This document shows positions 16,827 through 26,816 of a stretch of DNA of 64,000 nucleotides, piece by piece. The stretch's first letter is position 1. Each line of letters opens with the position of its first letter. The position numbers and the translations under genes were made by a program. The DNA is from JACKCB01 sp964452775 (GTDB lineage: Bacteria > Chloroflexota > Anaerolineae > Promineifilales > Promineifilaceae). The notes beneath the pieces were generated by a model that did not search any database, was not told the DNA's origin, and saw only the letters and a list, made by a program, of their open reading frames with translations. The DNA is taken from NCBI GenBank assembly GCA_964452775.1, contig CAYVQP010000002.1, forward strand, positions 62,001 to 126,000. The letters are read 5' to 3'.

Positions 16827-16926
16827 GGAACAATACTCCTATTCACGCGGGACGCCATTTTGCAATCCCGAGCGCCAACCATTAGTCAGTCGAATGAATC
16901 AGGAGCTTCACTGTCCTTCAATGCTG

Positions 16927-18267
16927 TTACGGGCGCAAGTGGAAAATGGTACCATTTGAATGGTCCAACAGGTAAAGCTCTCCCTGCGCATCCTCACCGA
17001 ATGAAGAAATGAGGAGATCGCTATCCAGCGCCAGCGTCAATGACCATTCTTCTTCCTTGAAGACGAGGCTCCAAATAGTCCCTTCACAATAGTCCGCAAA
17101 GAAATACTTGCCATATAGTGCAGGAAAAGTTGCGCCGCGATAGACGTAGCCTCCGGTAATGGAACATCCCTGGCTGTGGTCGTACTCGGTCACAGGAAGC
17201 TCAAGCCCCGCCCGGTCACACTCCACTTCGTCGTAGCAATGGTTTCCCTCCATGATTGCCCAGCCGTAGTTGAGCCCCCGGCTCTGGCCGGCCGGGGTAA
17301 AGTTGACCTCCTCAAACTCGTATTGTCCCACATCGGCAATGTAGAGGTCGCCGGTAAGCCGGTCGAAGCTGAATCGCCAGGGATTCCGCAAGCCGATGGC
17401 CCAGATCTCGGGCAGCCAATCGCTGTGCTCAACATAGGGGTTATCCGGCGGGATGGCGTAATTGGCGTCTGTCCCGGCGCCATCCACGTCAATCCTCAAG
17501 AGTGCGCCCAGGAGCGTGCCGGGATTCTGGCCATTGTTCATGGGATCGCCGGCATCGCCTCCGTCACCCATGCCGATGTACAGATATCCATCCGGCCCGA
17601 AGAGTATGTTGCCGCCGTTGTGGTTCGCGTGCGGCTGTTCTACGGTGAGGAGGATCGACTCGCTGGCCGGGTCGGCCAGGTCGGGGTTCTCGCTGACCTG
17701 GAAGCCGGAGACCACCGTGTTACCTTCCGTGTTGGTGTAATTGACATAGAAGCGGCCATTGTCCGCATAGTCGGGATGGAAGGCGAGGCCAAGCAGGCCT
17801 TGCTCATTATCTTCCGATCCAACGCGATCGGTAATATCCAGAAAAGGCGTCTCAAGCCGCACGCCGTCACGCACAATGCTGATCACGCCCGGCTGTTCGG
17901 CCACAAACAGTCGCTCATCAAAGGCATGCGCCAGTGCAACCGGCTGGACGAAGCCGTCCGCCACCGGCTCCAGCGACACGGAGGGCGTGGGTCGAGGGGT
18001 TGGCGTATCCTCTGGAGTGGCGGTCGGAGGTATGCGTGTTGGTTTGGCGGGCGTTCTGGTAGCGGCAGGACGGGGAGTGGGCGACGGAACCGGCGTTCTG
18101 GGGGGCCGGGCAGTTGCGCTGGCGGTCACCGGCGAAGTGACCATTGCCCCTTCAGCCTGTGGTGACTCTTCAGGGGAGGCGTTGGACGTAGACCCAGCCC
18201 GGCAGCCAATGAGCATCGCCAGGCCAAGCAGTAACAGAAAATTGCCTGGCAACCCCGTAGCTCTCAT
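16927..18267 (-). CDS. PQQ-type sugar dehydrogenase lipoprotein, paralogue 4
   Basis: A 446-residue lipoprotein (lipobox AMLIGCRAG) with an N-terminal Thr/Pro/Arg linker (about residues 50-95) placed before the propeller, unlike paralogue 2 where it is behind. Family motifs: EQGLLGLAFHPDY, ANHNGGNILFGPDGYLYIG with catalytic His, LRNPWRFSFDRLTGDLYIADVGQ, NYGWAIMEGNHCY. It stops right after the last blade (TIFHLRP), without the LFLPIM tail. First gene of the array, 79 bases downstream of citrate synthase. Confidence 0.88.
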   Translation of the reverse strand: MRATGLPGNFLLLLGLAMLIGCRAGSTSNASPEESPQAEGAMVTSPVTASATARPPRTPVPSPTPRPAATRTPAKPTRIPPTATPEDTPTPRPTPSVSLEPVADGFVQPVALAHAFDERLFVAEQPGVISIVRDGVRLETPFLDITDRVGSEDNEQGLLGLAFHPDYADNGRFYVNYTNTEGNTVVSGFQVSENPDLADPASESILLTVEQPHANHNGGNILFGPDGYLYIGMGDGGDAGDPMNNGQNPGTLLGALLRIDVDGAGTDANYAIPPDNPYVEHSDWLPEIWAIGLRNPWRFSFDRLTGDLYIADVGQYEFEEVNFTPAGQSRGLNYGWAIMEGNHCYDEVECDRAGLELPVTEYDHSQGCSITGGYVYRGATFPALYGKYFFADYCEGTIWSLVFKEEEWSLTLALDSDLLISSFGEDAQGELYLLDHSNGTIFHLRP

Positions 18268-18346
18268 GGGCGATCTCGTTGGAGGTCGTGGCGGCGAGGA
18301 TGAGCTACGGGGTTATTCACGAACTTGCGGCGCGAGCGACTTGAAA

Positions 18347-19483
18347 TTAACGCTGCTCGATGGGAACGAAAGGGAGGTCCATCTTTCCGACGTAATTTGC
18401 TTTGGGCCGGATCAAGCGATTATCGGCAAGCTGCTCCAGAATTTGCGCGGACCAACCGGCGATGCGGCTCATGGCAAACATGCACGTGAACTGGTCCACC
18501 GGCAGATTGATCATATACAGCACCACCGCCGAGTAATAATCCACATTGGCGTGCAGATCGCGCTCGATGAAGTAGGGGTCTGATCGAGCCAGCCGCTCAA
18601 TTTCGGCGGCAATTTCATACCACTGGCCCTGCCCGCTGCTCCGGGCTAACCTTTCGGCCATCGGGCGCAGGATCTTCGCACGCGGGTCCTCTACCTTGTA
18701 GACGCGATGCCCGATACCCATGATGCGCTTGCCCTCCGCGCGGGCCTCGTGAAACCAGGCGGCTACATCGCCCCGCTGGGCGGCGTCAATGAATTGTTCC
18801 ATAGCTCGCTGATTGGCTCCGCCGTGCGCCGCGCCCTTCAATGTGCCGATGGCGCTGGTCACCGCTGAGTAGACATCGGCGAGGGTGCCGGTGGTCACGC
18901 GGGCCGCAAAGGTGGAGGCATTAAAGTCATGGTCGGCGAGGAGTACAAGGTAAGCATCGAGCGCCCGCACTGCGTCCGGGTTGGGTTCCTCGCCATTCAG
19001 CATGTAGAGGAAATTGGCCGCCTGGCCAAGGTCGTTCCTTGGGGGGATGGGCGCTTGATTGTTGCGGATGCGCTCCCAGGCGGCGATGATGGTGGGAAAG
19101 ACGGCGGTCAGAACCAACACCTTCTTGCGGGCAGCTTCCAGGCTGATGTCGTCGGCGCTGGGGTCAATCAGGCCCAGGCCGCTCACAATCGTGCGCAAGA
19201 CGGCCATGGGATGTGCTTCGTGAGGAAACATGCCCATGATCTGCAATACGGTTGACGGCAGAGCGCGCTTGGCGCCCAGCGCGGCCTTGAAGGCGTCAAG
19301 CTGCCCCTGGGTAGGAAGATTGCCGTTCCAAAGGAGGTAGACAATTTCCTCAAAAGTGGTTCGCTCGCCCAGGTCGGCGATGCTGTAGCCGCGGTATATG
19401 AGCTTGCCGACTTCGCCGTCAACCAGGCTGAGGGACGAATCGGCTGCTATTACGCCGGCCAATCCTTTGGTGGAATCACTCAT
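18347..19483 (-). CDS. gltA: Citrate synthase
   Basis: A 378-residue enzyme that condenses acetyl-CoA and oxaloacetate at entry to the TCA cycle. The catalytic triad is visible: His in LKGAAHGGANQ, His in GIGHRVYK and Asp in NVDYYSAVVLY. Length and N-terminus (GLAGVIAADSSLSLVDGEVG) match the short dimeric form found in Gram-positive bacteria, archaea and Chloroflexi. 2-methylcitrate synthase shares these motifs and cannot be fully excluded. A strong GAGGAGG ribosome binding site precedes the ATG by about 8 bases. Confidence 0.93.
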   Translation of the reverse strand: MSDSTKGLAGVIAADSSLSLVDGEVGKLIYRGYSIADLGERTTFEEIVYLLWNGNLPTQGQLDAFKAALGAKRALPSTVLQIMGMFPHEAHPMAVLRTIVSGLGLIDPSADDISLEAARKKVLVLTAVFPTIIAAWERIRNNQAPIPPRNDLGQAANFLYMLNGEEPNPDAVRALDAYLVLLADHDFNASTFAARVTTGTLADVYSAVTSAIGTLKGAAHGGANQRAMEQFIDAAQRGDVAAWFHEARAEGKRIMGIGHRVYKVEDPRAKILRPMAERLARSSGQGQWYEIAAEIERLARSDPYFIERDLHANVDYYSAVVLYMINLPVDQFTCMFAMSRIAGWSAQILEQLADNRLIRPKANYVGKMDLPFVPIEQR

Positions 19484-19555
19484 TTTCAGTAACCTCCTCT
19501 TGCTGGATGCGGTTCCAGACTATTTCCCAAAATGAAGCTGTTGCAGAGTAGCGCG

Positions 19556-20605
19556 CTATAGCGAGTTGCTCAGAGGCTGATCCGCTGCTTCTTGTAGACG
19601 CTGCGCATATTGGGCTTCGTAGTAACTCTTGTAATCGCCGGCCTTAATCTTGCGCCACCACCATTCATTGTCCTGATACCAGCGGGCCGTGGCAACAATT
19701 GCTTCCTCCGGCGTGTGCCTAGGTTGCCAACCGAGCGAGCGGATCTTCTCGATGTTCAGGCTGTAGCGGCGATCATGCCCCGGCCTGTCATGCACATAGC
19801 GTATCAGTGATGGCGGTCGCTCCAGCGCTTCCAGGAGTTGGCGCACCATTTCGATGTTTTCCATTTCCTGTCCGGTACCGACGTTATAGATCTCGCCCGG
19901 CTGCCCCTGGTGCAGCACCAGGTCCACCGCCTCGCAATGATCAGCCACGTGCTGGTATTCGCGCATTTGCCGGCCGTCGCCGTACACCGGCAACGGCTCA
20001 TAGTCAATGGCATTCGTGGCGAACAAAGGTACGACCTTTTCCGGATACTGGTATGGGCCGATGTTATTGGATCCGCGGGTGATGGTCACCGGCAGGCCAT
20101 AGGTGACGAAATAAGCGTGCACCATCAGGTCGGCGCTGGCCTTGCTGGCGGCGTATGGGCTGCGTGGAACCAGGTTGTCCGTCTCCCGGCTGGAGTGGCC
20201 GGCGGGAATATGACCGTACACCTCATCGGTAGATATCTGGTGAAAACGGTCCAGACCCAGGCGACGACACGCTTCCAACAGCACGTACGTGCCGTAAACA
20301 TCCGTCTGAATGAAGGCGTCAGGGTCCATGATGGAGCGATCAACATGCGTCTCGGCGGCAAAGTTCACAATGGTGTCGATGCTGAAATCTCTGATCGTCT
20401 GGGCGACGGTCTCGGGGTCACATATGTCGCCGCGCACGAATTGGAAACGGGGATCGCCGGATGCCGATATCAGATTGTCCAGGTTGCCGGCATAGGTAAG
20501 CTTGTCGTAGACGACCACGTTAAAGCGTGGGTATTTGTTCAGCAGATAGTTGACATAATTGGAGCCAATGAAGCCGGCTCCCCCGCAGATAAGTAGGTTT
20601 TTCAC
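19556..20605 (-). CDS. rfbB: dTDP-glucose 4,6-dehydratase
   Basis: A 349-residue short-chain dehydrogenase-type NAD enzyme that makes dTDP-4-keto-6-deoxyglucose, an intermediate for rhamnose and other deoxysugars. Motifs: GGAGFIGSNYVNYLL (NAD binding), ISTDEVYG (catalytic T-D-E), YAASKASAD (YxxxK) and TRGSNNIGPYQYPEKVVPLF. It starts at GTG with GGAGAG upstream. The later pathway gene rfbD is 18 kb away at 38108, beside glycosyltransferases, so the rhamnose genes are split in this window. Confidence 0.95.
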   Translation of the reverse strand: MKNLLICGGAGFIGSNYVNYLLNKYPRFNVVVYDKLTYAGNLDNLISASGDPRFQFVRGDICDPETVAQTIRDFSIDTIVNFAAETHVDRSIMDPDAFIQTDVYGTYVLLEACRRLGLDRFHQISTDEVYGHIPAGHSSRETDNLVPRSPYAASKASADLMVHAYFVTYGLPVTITRGSNNIGPYQYPEKVVPLFATNAIDYEPLPVYGDGRQMREYQHVADHCEAVDLVLHQGQPGEIYNVGTGQEMENIEMVRQLLEALERPPSLIRYVHDRPGHDRRYSLNIEKIRSLGWQPRHTPEEAIVATARWYQDNEWWWRKIKAGDYKSYYEAQYAQRLQEAADQPLSNSL

Positions 20606-20645
20606 GCACTTCTCTCCTGTATGCAGCTTGATTGCCAGACTTCGG

Positions 20646-20673
20646 ATTCTATCTGACGGACGCTGTTGAGCAA
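20646..20673 (-). promoter_or_regulatory. Promoter for rfbB
   Basis: On the minus strand, TTGCTC (20668-20673), a 16-base spacer and TAGAAT (20646-20651), about 40 bases upstream of the rfbB GTG. It could drive rfbB, citrate synthase and the dehydrogenase array. The rest of 20606-20758 shows no gene. Confidence 0.35.
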
Positions 20674-20758
20674 GCGGCGCCGGCGACGATCGCCCGCTGG
20701 CTTCTCGATGATCCGCGCACGTTGAGCCCGGCAGGATCGGTTGGTGAAATTGGACTGC

Positions 20759-21765
20759 TCATTCACTCTTTCGGATGCCGGCGACAAAGGCATCAATGAG
20801 GTGACGCGAGATGGACAGGGGCGATGGGATGTCCGGCAGCTCGTCCGGCGCAAACCAGGCAGCCTCCGCCAACTCACCATCTTGCAACTTGATCTCTTCG
20901 CTCCCGCCTTCACAGGTGAATGCAACCATCAGTGAATGGGGAAAGGGCCAGGGTTGGCTGCCGAAGTAGCGCAAATTTGTCACCGGCACTCCAACCTCCT
21001 CCATCACCTCGCGGCTGACACATTCCTCCAGGGTNNNNNNNNNNNNNNNNNNNNNNNNNNNNNNNNNNNNNNNNNNNNNNNNNNNNNNNNNNNNNNNNNN
21101 NNNNNNNNNNNNNNNNNNNNNNNNNNNNNNNNNNTCACCGGCACTCCAACCTCCTCCATCACCTCGCGGCTGACACATTCCTCCAGGGTCTCACCCGGTT
21201 CCACAAAGCCGGCCAACACACTGTACAGGCCGGTCGGATATCGGTGTGAGCGGGCCAACAGGATTTTTCCCTTGTAAGTCACCGCCACAATGATGGCCGG
21301 GGCGAGCCGGGGATAGGCGACCAGCCCGCAAGCCGGACATACCCTGGAGCGTTCGTGTTCGCTGGCTCGGGTCGGCGTGCCGCAACGCCCACAGTAACGG
21401 TGTGTGCGCTGCCAATCTACTATCTGAACGGCCCGCCCGCCAACCCAGAAGTAATCCTCGTCCATCAGGCCATATAGACTGCGCAGCCCCTGAAAGCGCA
21501 TGTCGGCCGGCGGCTCAAAGCGATCATTGACCTCGGCGGCGAAACAGCTCACTCCATTGAGGTTGCCCAAATAGTGGCGCTGGGTGAACTCGATGCCGGC
21601 TACTTGCGAACCATTCCACCTGGGTGGAGCCACCTGCTGTTCGTCGCCTTTTACCAGCAACCGGGAGTCCCGGATCACAAACCAGATTCCGGCGTCGCCT
21701 TCGCCGGCCGGCGGCTCCAGGCCCGGCACAAACGGCAGGCGGGTTAATGATCGATAGTCAGGCAT
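20759..21765 (-). CDS. nudC: NAD+ diphosphatase / NADH pyrophosphatase (Nudix), interrupted by a false gap
   Basis: NudC hydrolyses NAD(H) to NMN(H) and AMP and can decap NAD-capped RNA. The N-terminal half is followed by a four-cysteine zinc ribbon (CGRCG and CPACG), the Nudix box (from GFVEPGETLEEC through REVMEEVGV) and the diagnostic SQPWPFPHSLM motif. The 100 N at 21035-21134 split the reading frame, but the 55 bases before and after the N are identical; removing the N and one copy (155 bases) joins both parts in frame as a 283-residue normal-length protein. Confidence 0.93.
21035..21134. other. Assembly gap (100 N) with identical 55-base flanks
   Basis: Bases 20980-21034 are repeated exactly at 21135-21189. 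A fixed 100-N spacer with a 55-base shared end indicates two contigs that overlap by a k-mer length but were scaffolded instead of merged. No sequence is probably missing. Confidence 0.95.
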
Positions 21766-21779
21766 GTCAATCCCGGCGC

Positions 21780-22697
21780 CTAAGGATAAACGTGTGGCGT
21801 AGAGGTCGGCAACGGCGGATATCCGCCAGAGGTAGCCGTTGGCGGCGGAAGCGCCGGGGTGGAGGTGGCTGCCGGATCCGGCGTCGGCGTCGGCCCGGCG
21901 GCCTCCGGCGTTGCTGTGGGCGTTGCTGAGGGTGTGGCTGTGCTTGTGGCGGTAATGGTCGCGCCGGGAACGGGCGGCGAGGCAAGCGGCGAGGCGATCG
22001 TCGGCGTTGGCGTGAACGAGGCGGTAGGCGTCGAGGCCGGAGTTGCTCCGGTGTCGCTGTTAGTGGCCTGCGCGCCCGGTTGCGCCGCCGTCCCTTCTAT
22101 TGTAGCAGGCGTAACCGTCTGTTCGGGCAGGCCCAAGGCGACTCCCACGCCCGGCAGATCAAGCCCGTTGACCAACGGCAGCGGATTCGGCTCTACAACT
22201 CTTAGCACGCGCAGATACCATACGCTGGCTGCTTCGGGACCCTTGCCGCAGCCCACCGGCCCAACATATTGCTGAAAGAGGCCATCCAGGGTAAGGAGAG
22301 TGCCTTGCGGCAATCGCGTAGGTAACTCCTCCATCCCGGCGACATTCAGTTGCCAGTCATCGGCCGCAATAGACCAGAGGATAGCCGGGCCGCGCAGCTG
22401 TCCTTTACAGGCTGAGGGCTCCACGACTGTAAATTCTCCGCTCACTCTCACCGGCCGGTTAAGAAAGTTCATCGGGTTCGCCGCCAGTTGCGGCAGGGTA
22501 ACAGTTGCCGGGAAGCCGTCGAAATCTGCGCCCGGGGTGGCGGCGTCCGCCCCAGGGCGAAAGACGCCCCGGCTCCGGCATGCAGACAGCAGTATCAAGG
22601 CAGATGCCAGCAACAGCAGCAAGAAGAAGCGCTCGCCGGCGCCCGGGCGCACCGGCCCACGCCTGACGCGAATTCGATGTTTCAGAGGTTTATCCAC
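21780..22697 (-). CDS. Hypothetical lipoprotein with Thr/Pro-rich C-terminus
   Basis: A 305-residue lipoprotein; the N-terminal basic region and hydrophobic stretch end in LILLSACRS, a good lipobox near residue 40. Residues about 60-180 form a compact domain with two to three cysteines (SACKGQ, VGCGKG) and patterns like 'NFLNRPVRVSGEF' and 'LLTLDGLFQQYVG' that recall OB-fold/tRNA_anti-like lipoproteins; this is only a suggestion. From about residue 205 the chain is a Thr/Pro/Ala linker to the end. Last gene of the MoxR/VWA locus. Function unknown. Confidence 0.7.
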   Translation of the reverse strand: MDKPLKHRIRVRRGPVRPGAGERFFLLLLLASALILLSACRSRGVFRPGADAATPGADFDGFPATVTLPQLAANPMNFLNRPVRVSGEFTVVEPSACKGQLRGPAILWSIAADDWQLNVAGMEELPTRLPQGTLLTLDGLFQQYVGPVGCGKGPEAASVWYLRVLRVVEPNPLPLVNGLDLPGVGVALGLPEQTVTPATIEGTAAQPGAQATNSDTGATPASTPTASFTPTPTIASPLASPPVPGATITATSTATPSATPTATPEAAGPTPTPDPAATSTPALPPPTATSGGYPPLPTSTPHVYP

Positions 22698-22716
22698 AAC
22701 TCGCTTCCAACCAGCC

Positions 22717-24758
22717 TTATGACATACGCCTTCTGAAGCGGGGCAATCTCGCGCCGCGGAAGTGGACCCACCACTCCAGGGCCAGGATCAAGACGGCAAT
22801 GCCGGCCAACCAGGGCCAAAACTCCCGCCGCCCGACATCATCGTCGCCCGGCTCGCTCAACGTGGTTTGGCCGATGCGAATCGTGGCAGCCGGCTCGATG
22901 TCGGATTCCGCGCTTGAAAAGAGATTGACCGCAAATTGCCCGCCCGGCTGGTCGCCCTCAGCAGTGCGTAAGCGTACCGTATACAGGCCGATCTGCTCCG
23001 TCTCTTCAAAGACCGTCGCCTCTTCGCCGGCCGGTTCGATCCAACTGCTGCCGTCCGGCCTCTCGACCAAAACATGCGTCGTGCCTGGGCTGGGAACAAT
23101 GCGCAGCGCGTCGCCGGGATGAACGACCGCCGAGGCATCAAAGGCGCGTCCCGGAGTGAGCCACTCGGTCAGGTTAGCCATTAAGATGGGAAATGCGATC
23201 TGCAGCGGCAGATCCGAATCATGCAGGTCAAAGGTTAGTATAGCAGACCGCCGGCCATTAACCTCGCCGGCGAGCAGTAACGGCCCGCCTTCGGCGCTGA
23301 TCAGTGGCTGCGCCCAGGGCGCAAAGACGGCCTGCGCCCGGCTAATGTGCACCCCGCTCCAATCCACGAACTCGAGCAAAGGAGAATCGGCTAGCCGGGT
23401 GACGGTGGTGTTGCTGAAGGTGTTGGTCACAGCTAACAGGCTGTCCTCACCACCGTTCGCTTCCACTTGGGGATTGATCAATAGCAGGTCCGCGGCAGGC
23501 AGGGCCGAGGGAATTGGGACGGAGTCAAGGACGTACAGGTCATACGGTTCAGCGCCGGCGGCCAATAGATCCGTTTCCGGCGGGGCGCGAAAGGCCTCCA
23601 CCCCCGGCAAGATGCCGAAGAGCTGCTCANNNNNNNNNNNNNNNNNNNNNNNNNNNNNNNNNNNNNNNNNNNNNNNNNNNNNNNNNNNNNNNNNNNNNNN
23701 NNNNNNNNNNNNNNNNNNNNNNNNNNNNNTTCCGGCGGGGCGCGAAAGGCCTCCACCCCCGGCAAGATGCCGAAGAGCTGCTCAAGGAAAACGTTGCCGG
23801 GTGAAACGATCAGCACCCGGGTGCTTAGACCGCTCTCATGTACCGCCCAGGCGGCGTCATCCAGGCTGAGATAATCCTCCGTCTGGTCGCTCAGCTCGGC
23901 GGCGATGGCAGCCACGCCGTCTGGCACATCCCAGGTAAAGGTAGCGCTCTCCCCGCCGGCCAGAGCTACGGTGCGCGAATCGGCCAGGTTGCCGTCAAAG
24001 CGGATGCTCAAAAGCCCTTGCTGGTCGCGGCTGCCGGTGTTCTTTACCCCGGCAAAGAGCTGCGGGCCGCCTTCGCCCTGTCTCGTCGCCAGGGCGGAAA
24101 TGGCCAGATTTTCGCCGTTCTCGCCGATGGGGATGTAAATGGTCTCTTCCGGCAAGGGCGGTAGTTCCTCCGGCAGCCCGCCGTCGGAGACAATGACCAG
24201 GCGCGCATCGCGGGCGCCCTGGGTGGCGCCGATGGCCAGGGCCAGCGCGGCCGGCCAATCGGTCTCGGTCGCGGCCGGCTGGGCCGCTGCCAGGGCAGTG
24301 TGCAAGACGCGCTGGTCGCCGGCAGCGGAGGCCAGTACCACCGGGGCCGGACCGGCAAGGATGAGGGTCATCTGATAGCCACTTCCAAGTTCATTGATCC
24401 AGCGTTCAACCTCGGCTTTCGCGCCTGCAAAGCGACTGGGAGCGACATCTGTCGCCTGCATAGATGCTGAGCCGTCCAATACCACAACGACGCTGCCGTT
24501 CACTACCGACGGCACAGGCAAATATGGCCGGGCCAGAGCCAACACCAGCAGGCCCAGGATCAGTAGTTGCAATAAGAGCAACAGATTACGGCGTAGTTTC
24601 TGCCAGGGCGCGTTGGCTTCCCGATCCCGCAGCAACTTCTGCCAGAGCATGGTGCTGCTCACCACAACTTCCCGGCGGCGCAGGCGCAACATATACAGGA
24701 TGATGATGGGGGCCGCCAACAAGCCCAGCGCCAGGAACAGTGGTGTTAAGAAGGACAT
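22717..24758 (-). CDS. BatA N-terminal and VWA-domain membrane protein, interrupted by a false gap
   Basis: The reconstructed protein has 628 residues. The start is the Aerotolerance/BatA N-terminal region (two helices around 'LLAAPIIILYMLRLRRREVVVSS' and the 60s), then a von Willebrand A domain with MIDAS motif DGSASMQA, a long extracytoplasmic part and a C-terminal helix (near 'FWPWLAGIAVLILALEWW') before a basic tail. Such proteins work with MoxR ATPases and DUF58 proteins at the membrane. The frame breaks at 23630-23729; removing 100 N plus one 55-base duplicate restores it. Confidence 0.88.
23630..23729. other. Assembly gap (100 N) with identical 55-base flanks
   Basis: Bases 23575-23629 equal 23730-23784 exactly. 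Same pattern as the gap at 21035; deletion of 155 bases makes the surrounding gene continuous. Confidence 0.95.
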
Positions 24759-24874
24759 GGGATTACGCTGTATTCATGACCGGATTATCGCCACCCATCT
24801 TTGCCATCGCAACACCGTCCGAAAAGACTTAAGGCGCTGCTTATTTCAGTGCGGACAGTGCTGGAGCCATCCAG

Positions 24875-25765
24875 CTAGTTCACAATACCCTGCACGCGCA
24901 TCGTTTGAAGGACCAGTTGATCCCAGCGCAACGCCGTGGTGACCGGCAGATAGTGGACCCCACGACCGGCGCAATAGGCGGCGATCTCCATCTGCCAAGC
25001 CAGTAGCCGATCGCGATAGGCCTGCAGCGTCGTCGGGTCCAGGGTAATCTCCGACTCGGCGGCTGTCTCGACATCAATGAGCTTCAGGTCGCCGGTCAAC
25101 GCCGGCTCTATCTCGTCCGGGCTGAGCAGGTGAACGATGGTTGCTTCGTAGCCGCGAGCCAGAAGCGCAGTCAGGCCGTCGCCATAGCCGGACGGACTGA
25201 ACATGTCGCTGAGCAGGAAGAGCAGGCCGGGCCGGGCGCTACGCAGCGCATATTGTCGCAGCGAACGATCAACATCGGTCACACCACCTGCGGCGGCTGA
25301 CTCCAGGAAGCGAAATAGTTGCAAGCTGTTCTGGTTGCCGCGAATGGCTCCCAATGAGTGGACGCCGGACCCGGCGCCGGTCAGCAACGTGACGGTAAGC
25401 TGGTCGCCGGCAGACAACGCAATGTGCCCCAGTGCTCCCGCCAGGTGCAGCGCATAGCGTAGCTTGTTGAATTCGGGTTCCGCCGGCCAATCCATGCTGG
25501 CGCTGGCATCCACCAGGATGTGAACGGCAAGGTCTTCTTCTTCTTCCAGCAACTTGATGAATGGGCGTTCCAGCCGGGCGTAGATGTTCCAGTCCAGCCG
25601 GCGCAGATCATCCCCCCGGACGTAGTTGCGATAGTCCGCGAACTCAATCGAAGATCCCCGCTTGCGACTGCGGCGATCCCCCTTTAGCACACCCACGCGC
25701 ACCTGCTCAGCGACCAGGGTCAATTGCTCCAATTTGCGCAGAGTCGCTTCGTCAAACAGTTGCAT
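24875..25765 (-). CDS. DUF58-domain protein
   Basis: A 296-residue protein of the DUF58 family, a VWA-related partner of MoxR ATPases. The conserved core 'EFADYRNYVRGDDLRRLDWN' is followed by a metal-site-like DASASMDW motif at about residue 88 and LLSDMF near 185. No transmembrane segment is visible, so it is probably cytoplasmic or peripheral. It overlaps the MoxR gene by 14 bases and lies 116 bases from the VWA gene. Confidence 0.93.
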   Translation of the reverse strand: MQLFDEATLRKLEQLTLVAEQVRVGVLKGDRRSRKRGSSIEFADYRNYVRGDDLRRLDWNIYARLERPFIKLLEEEEDLAVHILVDASASMDWPAEPEFNKLRYALHLAGALGHIALSAGDQLTVTLLTGAGSGVHSLGAIRGNQNSLQLFRFLESAAAGGVTDVDRSLRQYALRSARPGLLFLLSDMFSPSGYGDGLTALLARGYEATIVHLLSPDEIEPALTGDLKLIDVETAAESEITLDPTTLQAYRDRLLAWQMEIAAYCAGRGVHYLPVTTALRWDQLVLQTMRVQGIVN

Positions 25766-26768
25766 CGCGGGTCACTCCGCGCAGGAGATCGGCGATAACA
25801 TCATCCGGCGAAATGCCCTCAGCCTGGCCTTCGAAATTCAGGATCAGCCGGTGGCGCAGAGCGGCCGGGGCGATGGCGACTACGTCTTCGAAGCTGACGT
25901 TGTAACGGCCGGCCAGCAGCGCGCGGATCTTCGCCCCCAGTACCAGCGCCTGCCCTCCTCGCGGGCTGGCCCCGTAGCGGACGTATTTCTGGACCAGAGC
26001 TGTGGGGATGCCGCCCTGTGGATGGGTAGCCACGACCAGCCGGCTGACATAGGCGCTGACATGCGAGGCGATGGGCACCAGCCGGGCCAGTCGTTGCATA
26101 GCGGCAATCTGCTCCCCGCCGGCCACCTGCGAGGTGACCGCCGCTTGCTTACCGGTTGTACGGGCCAGGATTTCGGTCAGCTCCTGAGCGGAGGGAAAGG
26201 CGACATTCACCTTAAACAGGAAGCGATCTAGCTGCGCTTCCGGCAGCGGATAGGTACCCTCCATTTCCAACGGATTTTGCGTGGCGAGCACAAAGAAGGG
26301 GTTGGGCAGGCTGTACGTCTGGTTGCTCACTGTCACCGTCTGCTCTTGCATGGCTTCGAGCAGGGCGGATTGCGTTTTCGGCGTTGCCCGGTTGATCTCA
26401 TCGGCGAGCACCAGATTGGCGAAGATCGGCCCTTCCTGGAAACGAAATACGCGCCGGCCGTCGTTGGTCTCCTCCATGATATTGGTGCCGGTGATGTCCG
26501 CCGGCATCAGGTCAGGCGTAAACTGAATGCGGCTAAACTGCAGCCGCAAGACCTGGCCCAGCGTGCGGATCAGCATCGTCTTGCCCAGGCCGGGCACGCC
26601 TTCCAGTAGGACATGGCCGCCGGCCAGGATAGCAATCAGCACATGCCGGACGACATCGTGCTGGCCAACGATTACCTTGCCCACCTCTTGCTCGATAGTG
26701 GCGGCGGTTTCGCGAAATTCAGCCGCGGTTAAATCCACTTGCGGAGCCTCAACGGTATCTGTAATCAC
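25752..26768 (-). CDS. MoxR-family AAA+ ATPase
   Basis: A 338-residue AAA+ chaperone-like ATPase. Walker A is GVPGLGKT, Walker B LVLADEINRATPKTQSALL, sensor 1 region VLATQNPLEMEGTYPLPEAQ, and arginine finger region ASPRGGQALVLGAK. MoxR proteins remodel or insert cofactors into partner proteins, usually with VWA/DUF58 proteins encoded beside them, as here. Confidence 0.95.
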   Translation of the reverse strand: MITDTVEAPQVDLTAAEFRETAATIEQEVGKVIVGQHDVVRHVLIAILAGGHVLLEGVPGLGKTMLIRTLGQVLRLQFSRIQFTPDLMPADITGTNIMEETNDGRRVFRFQEGPIFANLVLADEINRATPKTQSALLEAMQEQTVTVSNQTYSLPNPFFVLATQNPLEMEGTYPLPEAQLDRFLFKVNVAFPSAQELTEILARTTGKQAAVTSQVAGGEQIAAMQRLARLVPIASHVSAYVSRLVVATHPQGGIPTALVQKYVRYGASPRGGQALVLGAKIRALLAGRYNVSFEDVVAIAPAALRHRLILNFEGQAEGISPDDVIADLLRGVTRDATV

Positions 26769-26816
26769 GCAATTTCCTCGGGTTAGAGCCGCGTCGGAAG
26801 GCCGGCGGCAGATTGA

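Noticed and set aside
17176..18165. 329-codon open frame on the plus strand opposite dehydrogenase paralogue 4
   Set aside because: It is an antisense shadow of a strongly conserved minus-strand gene and shows no recognisable motif.
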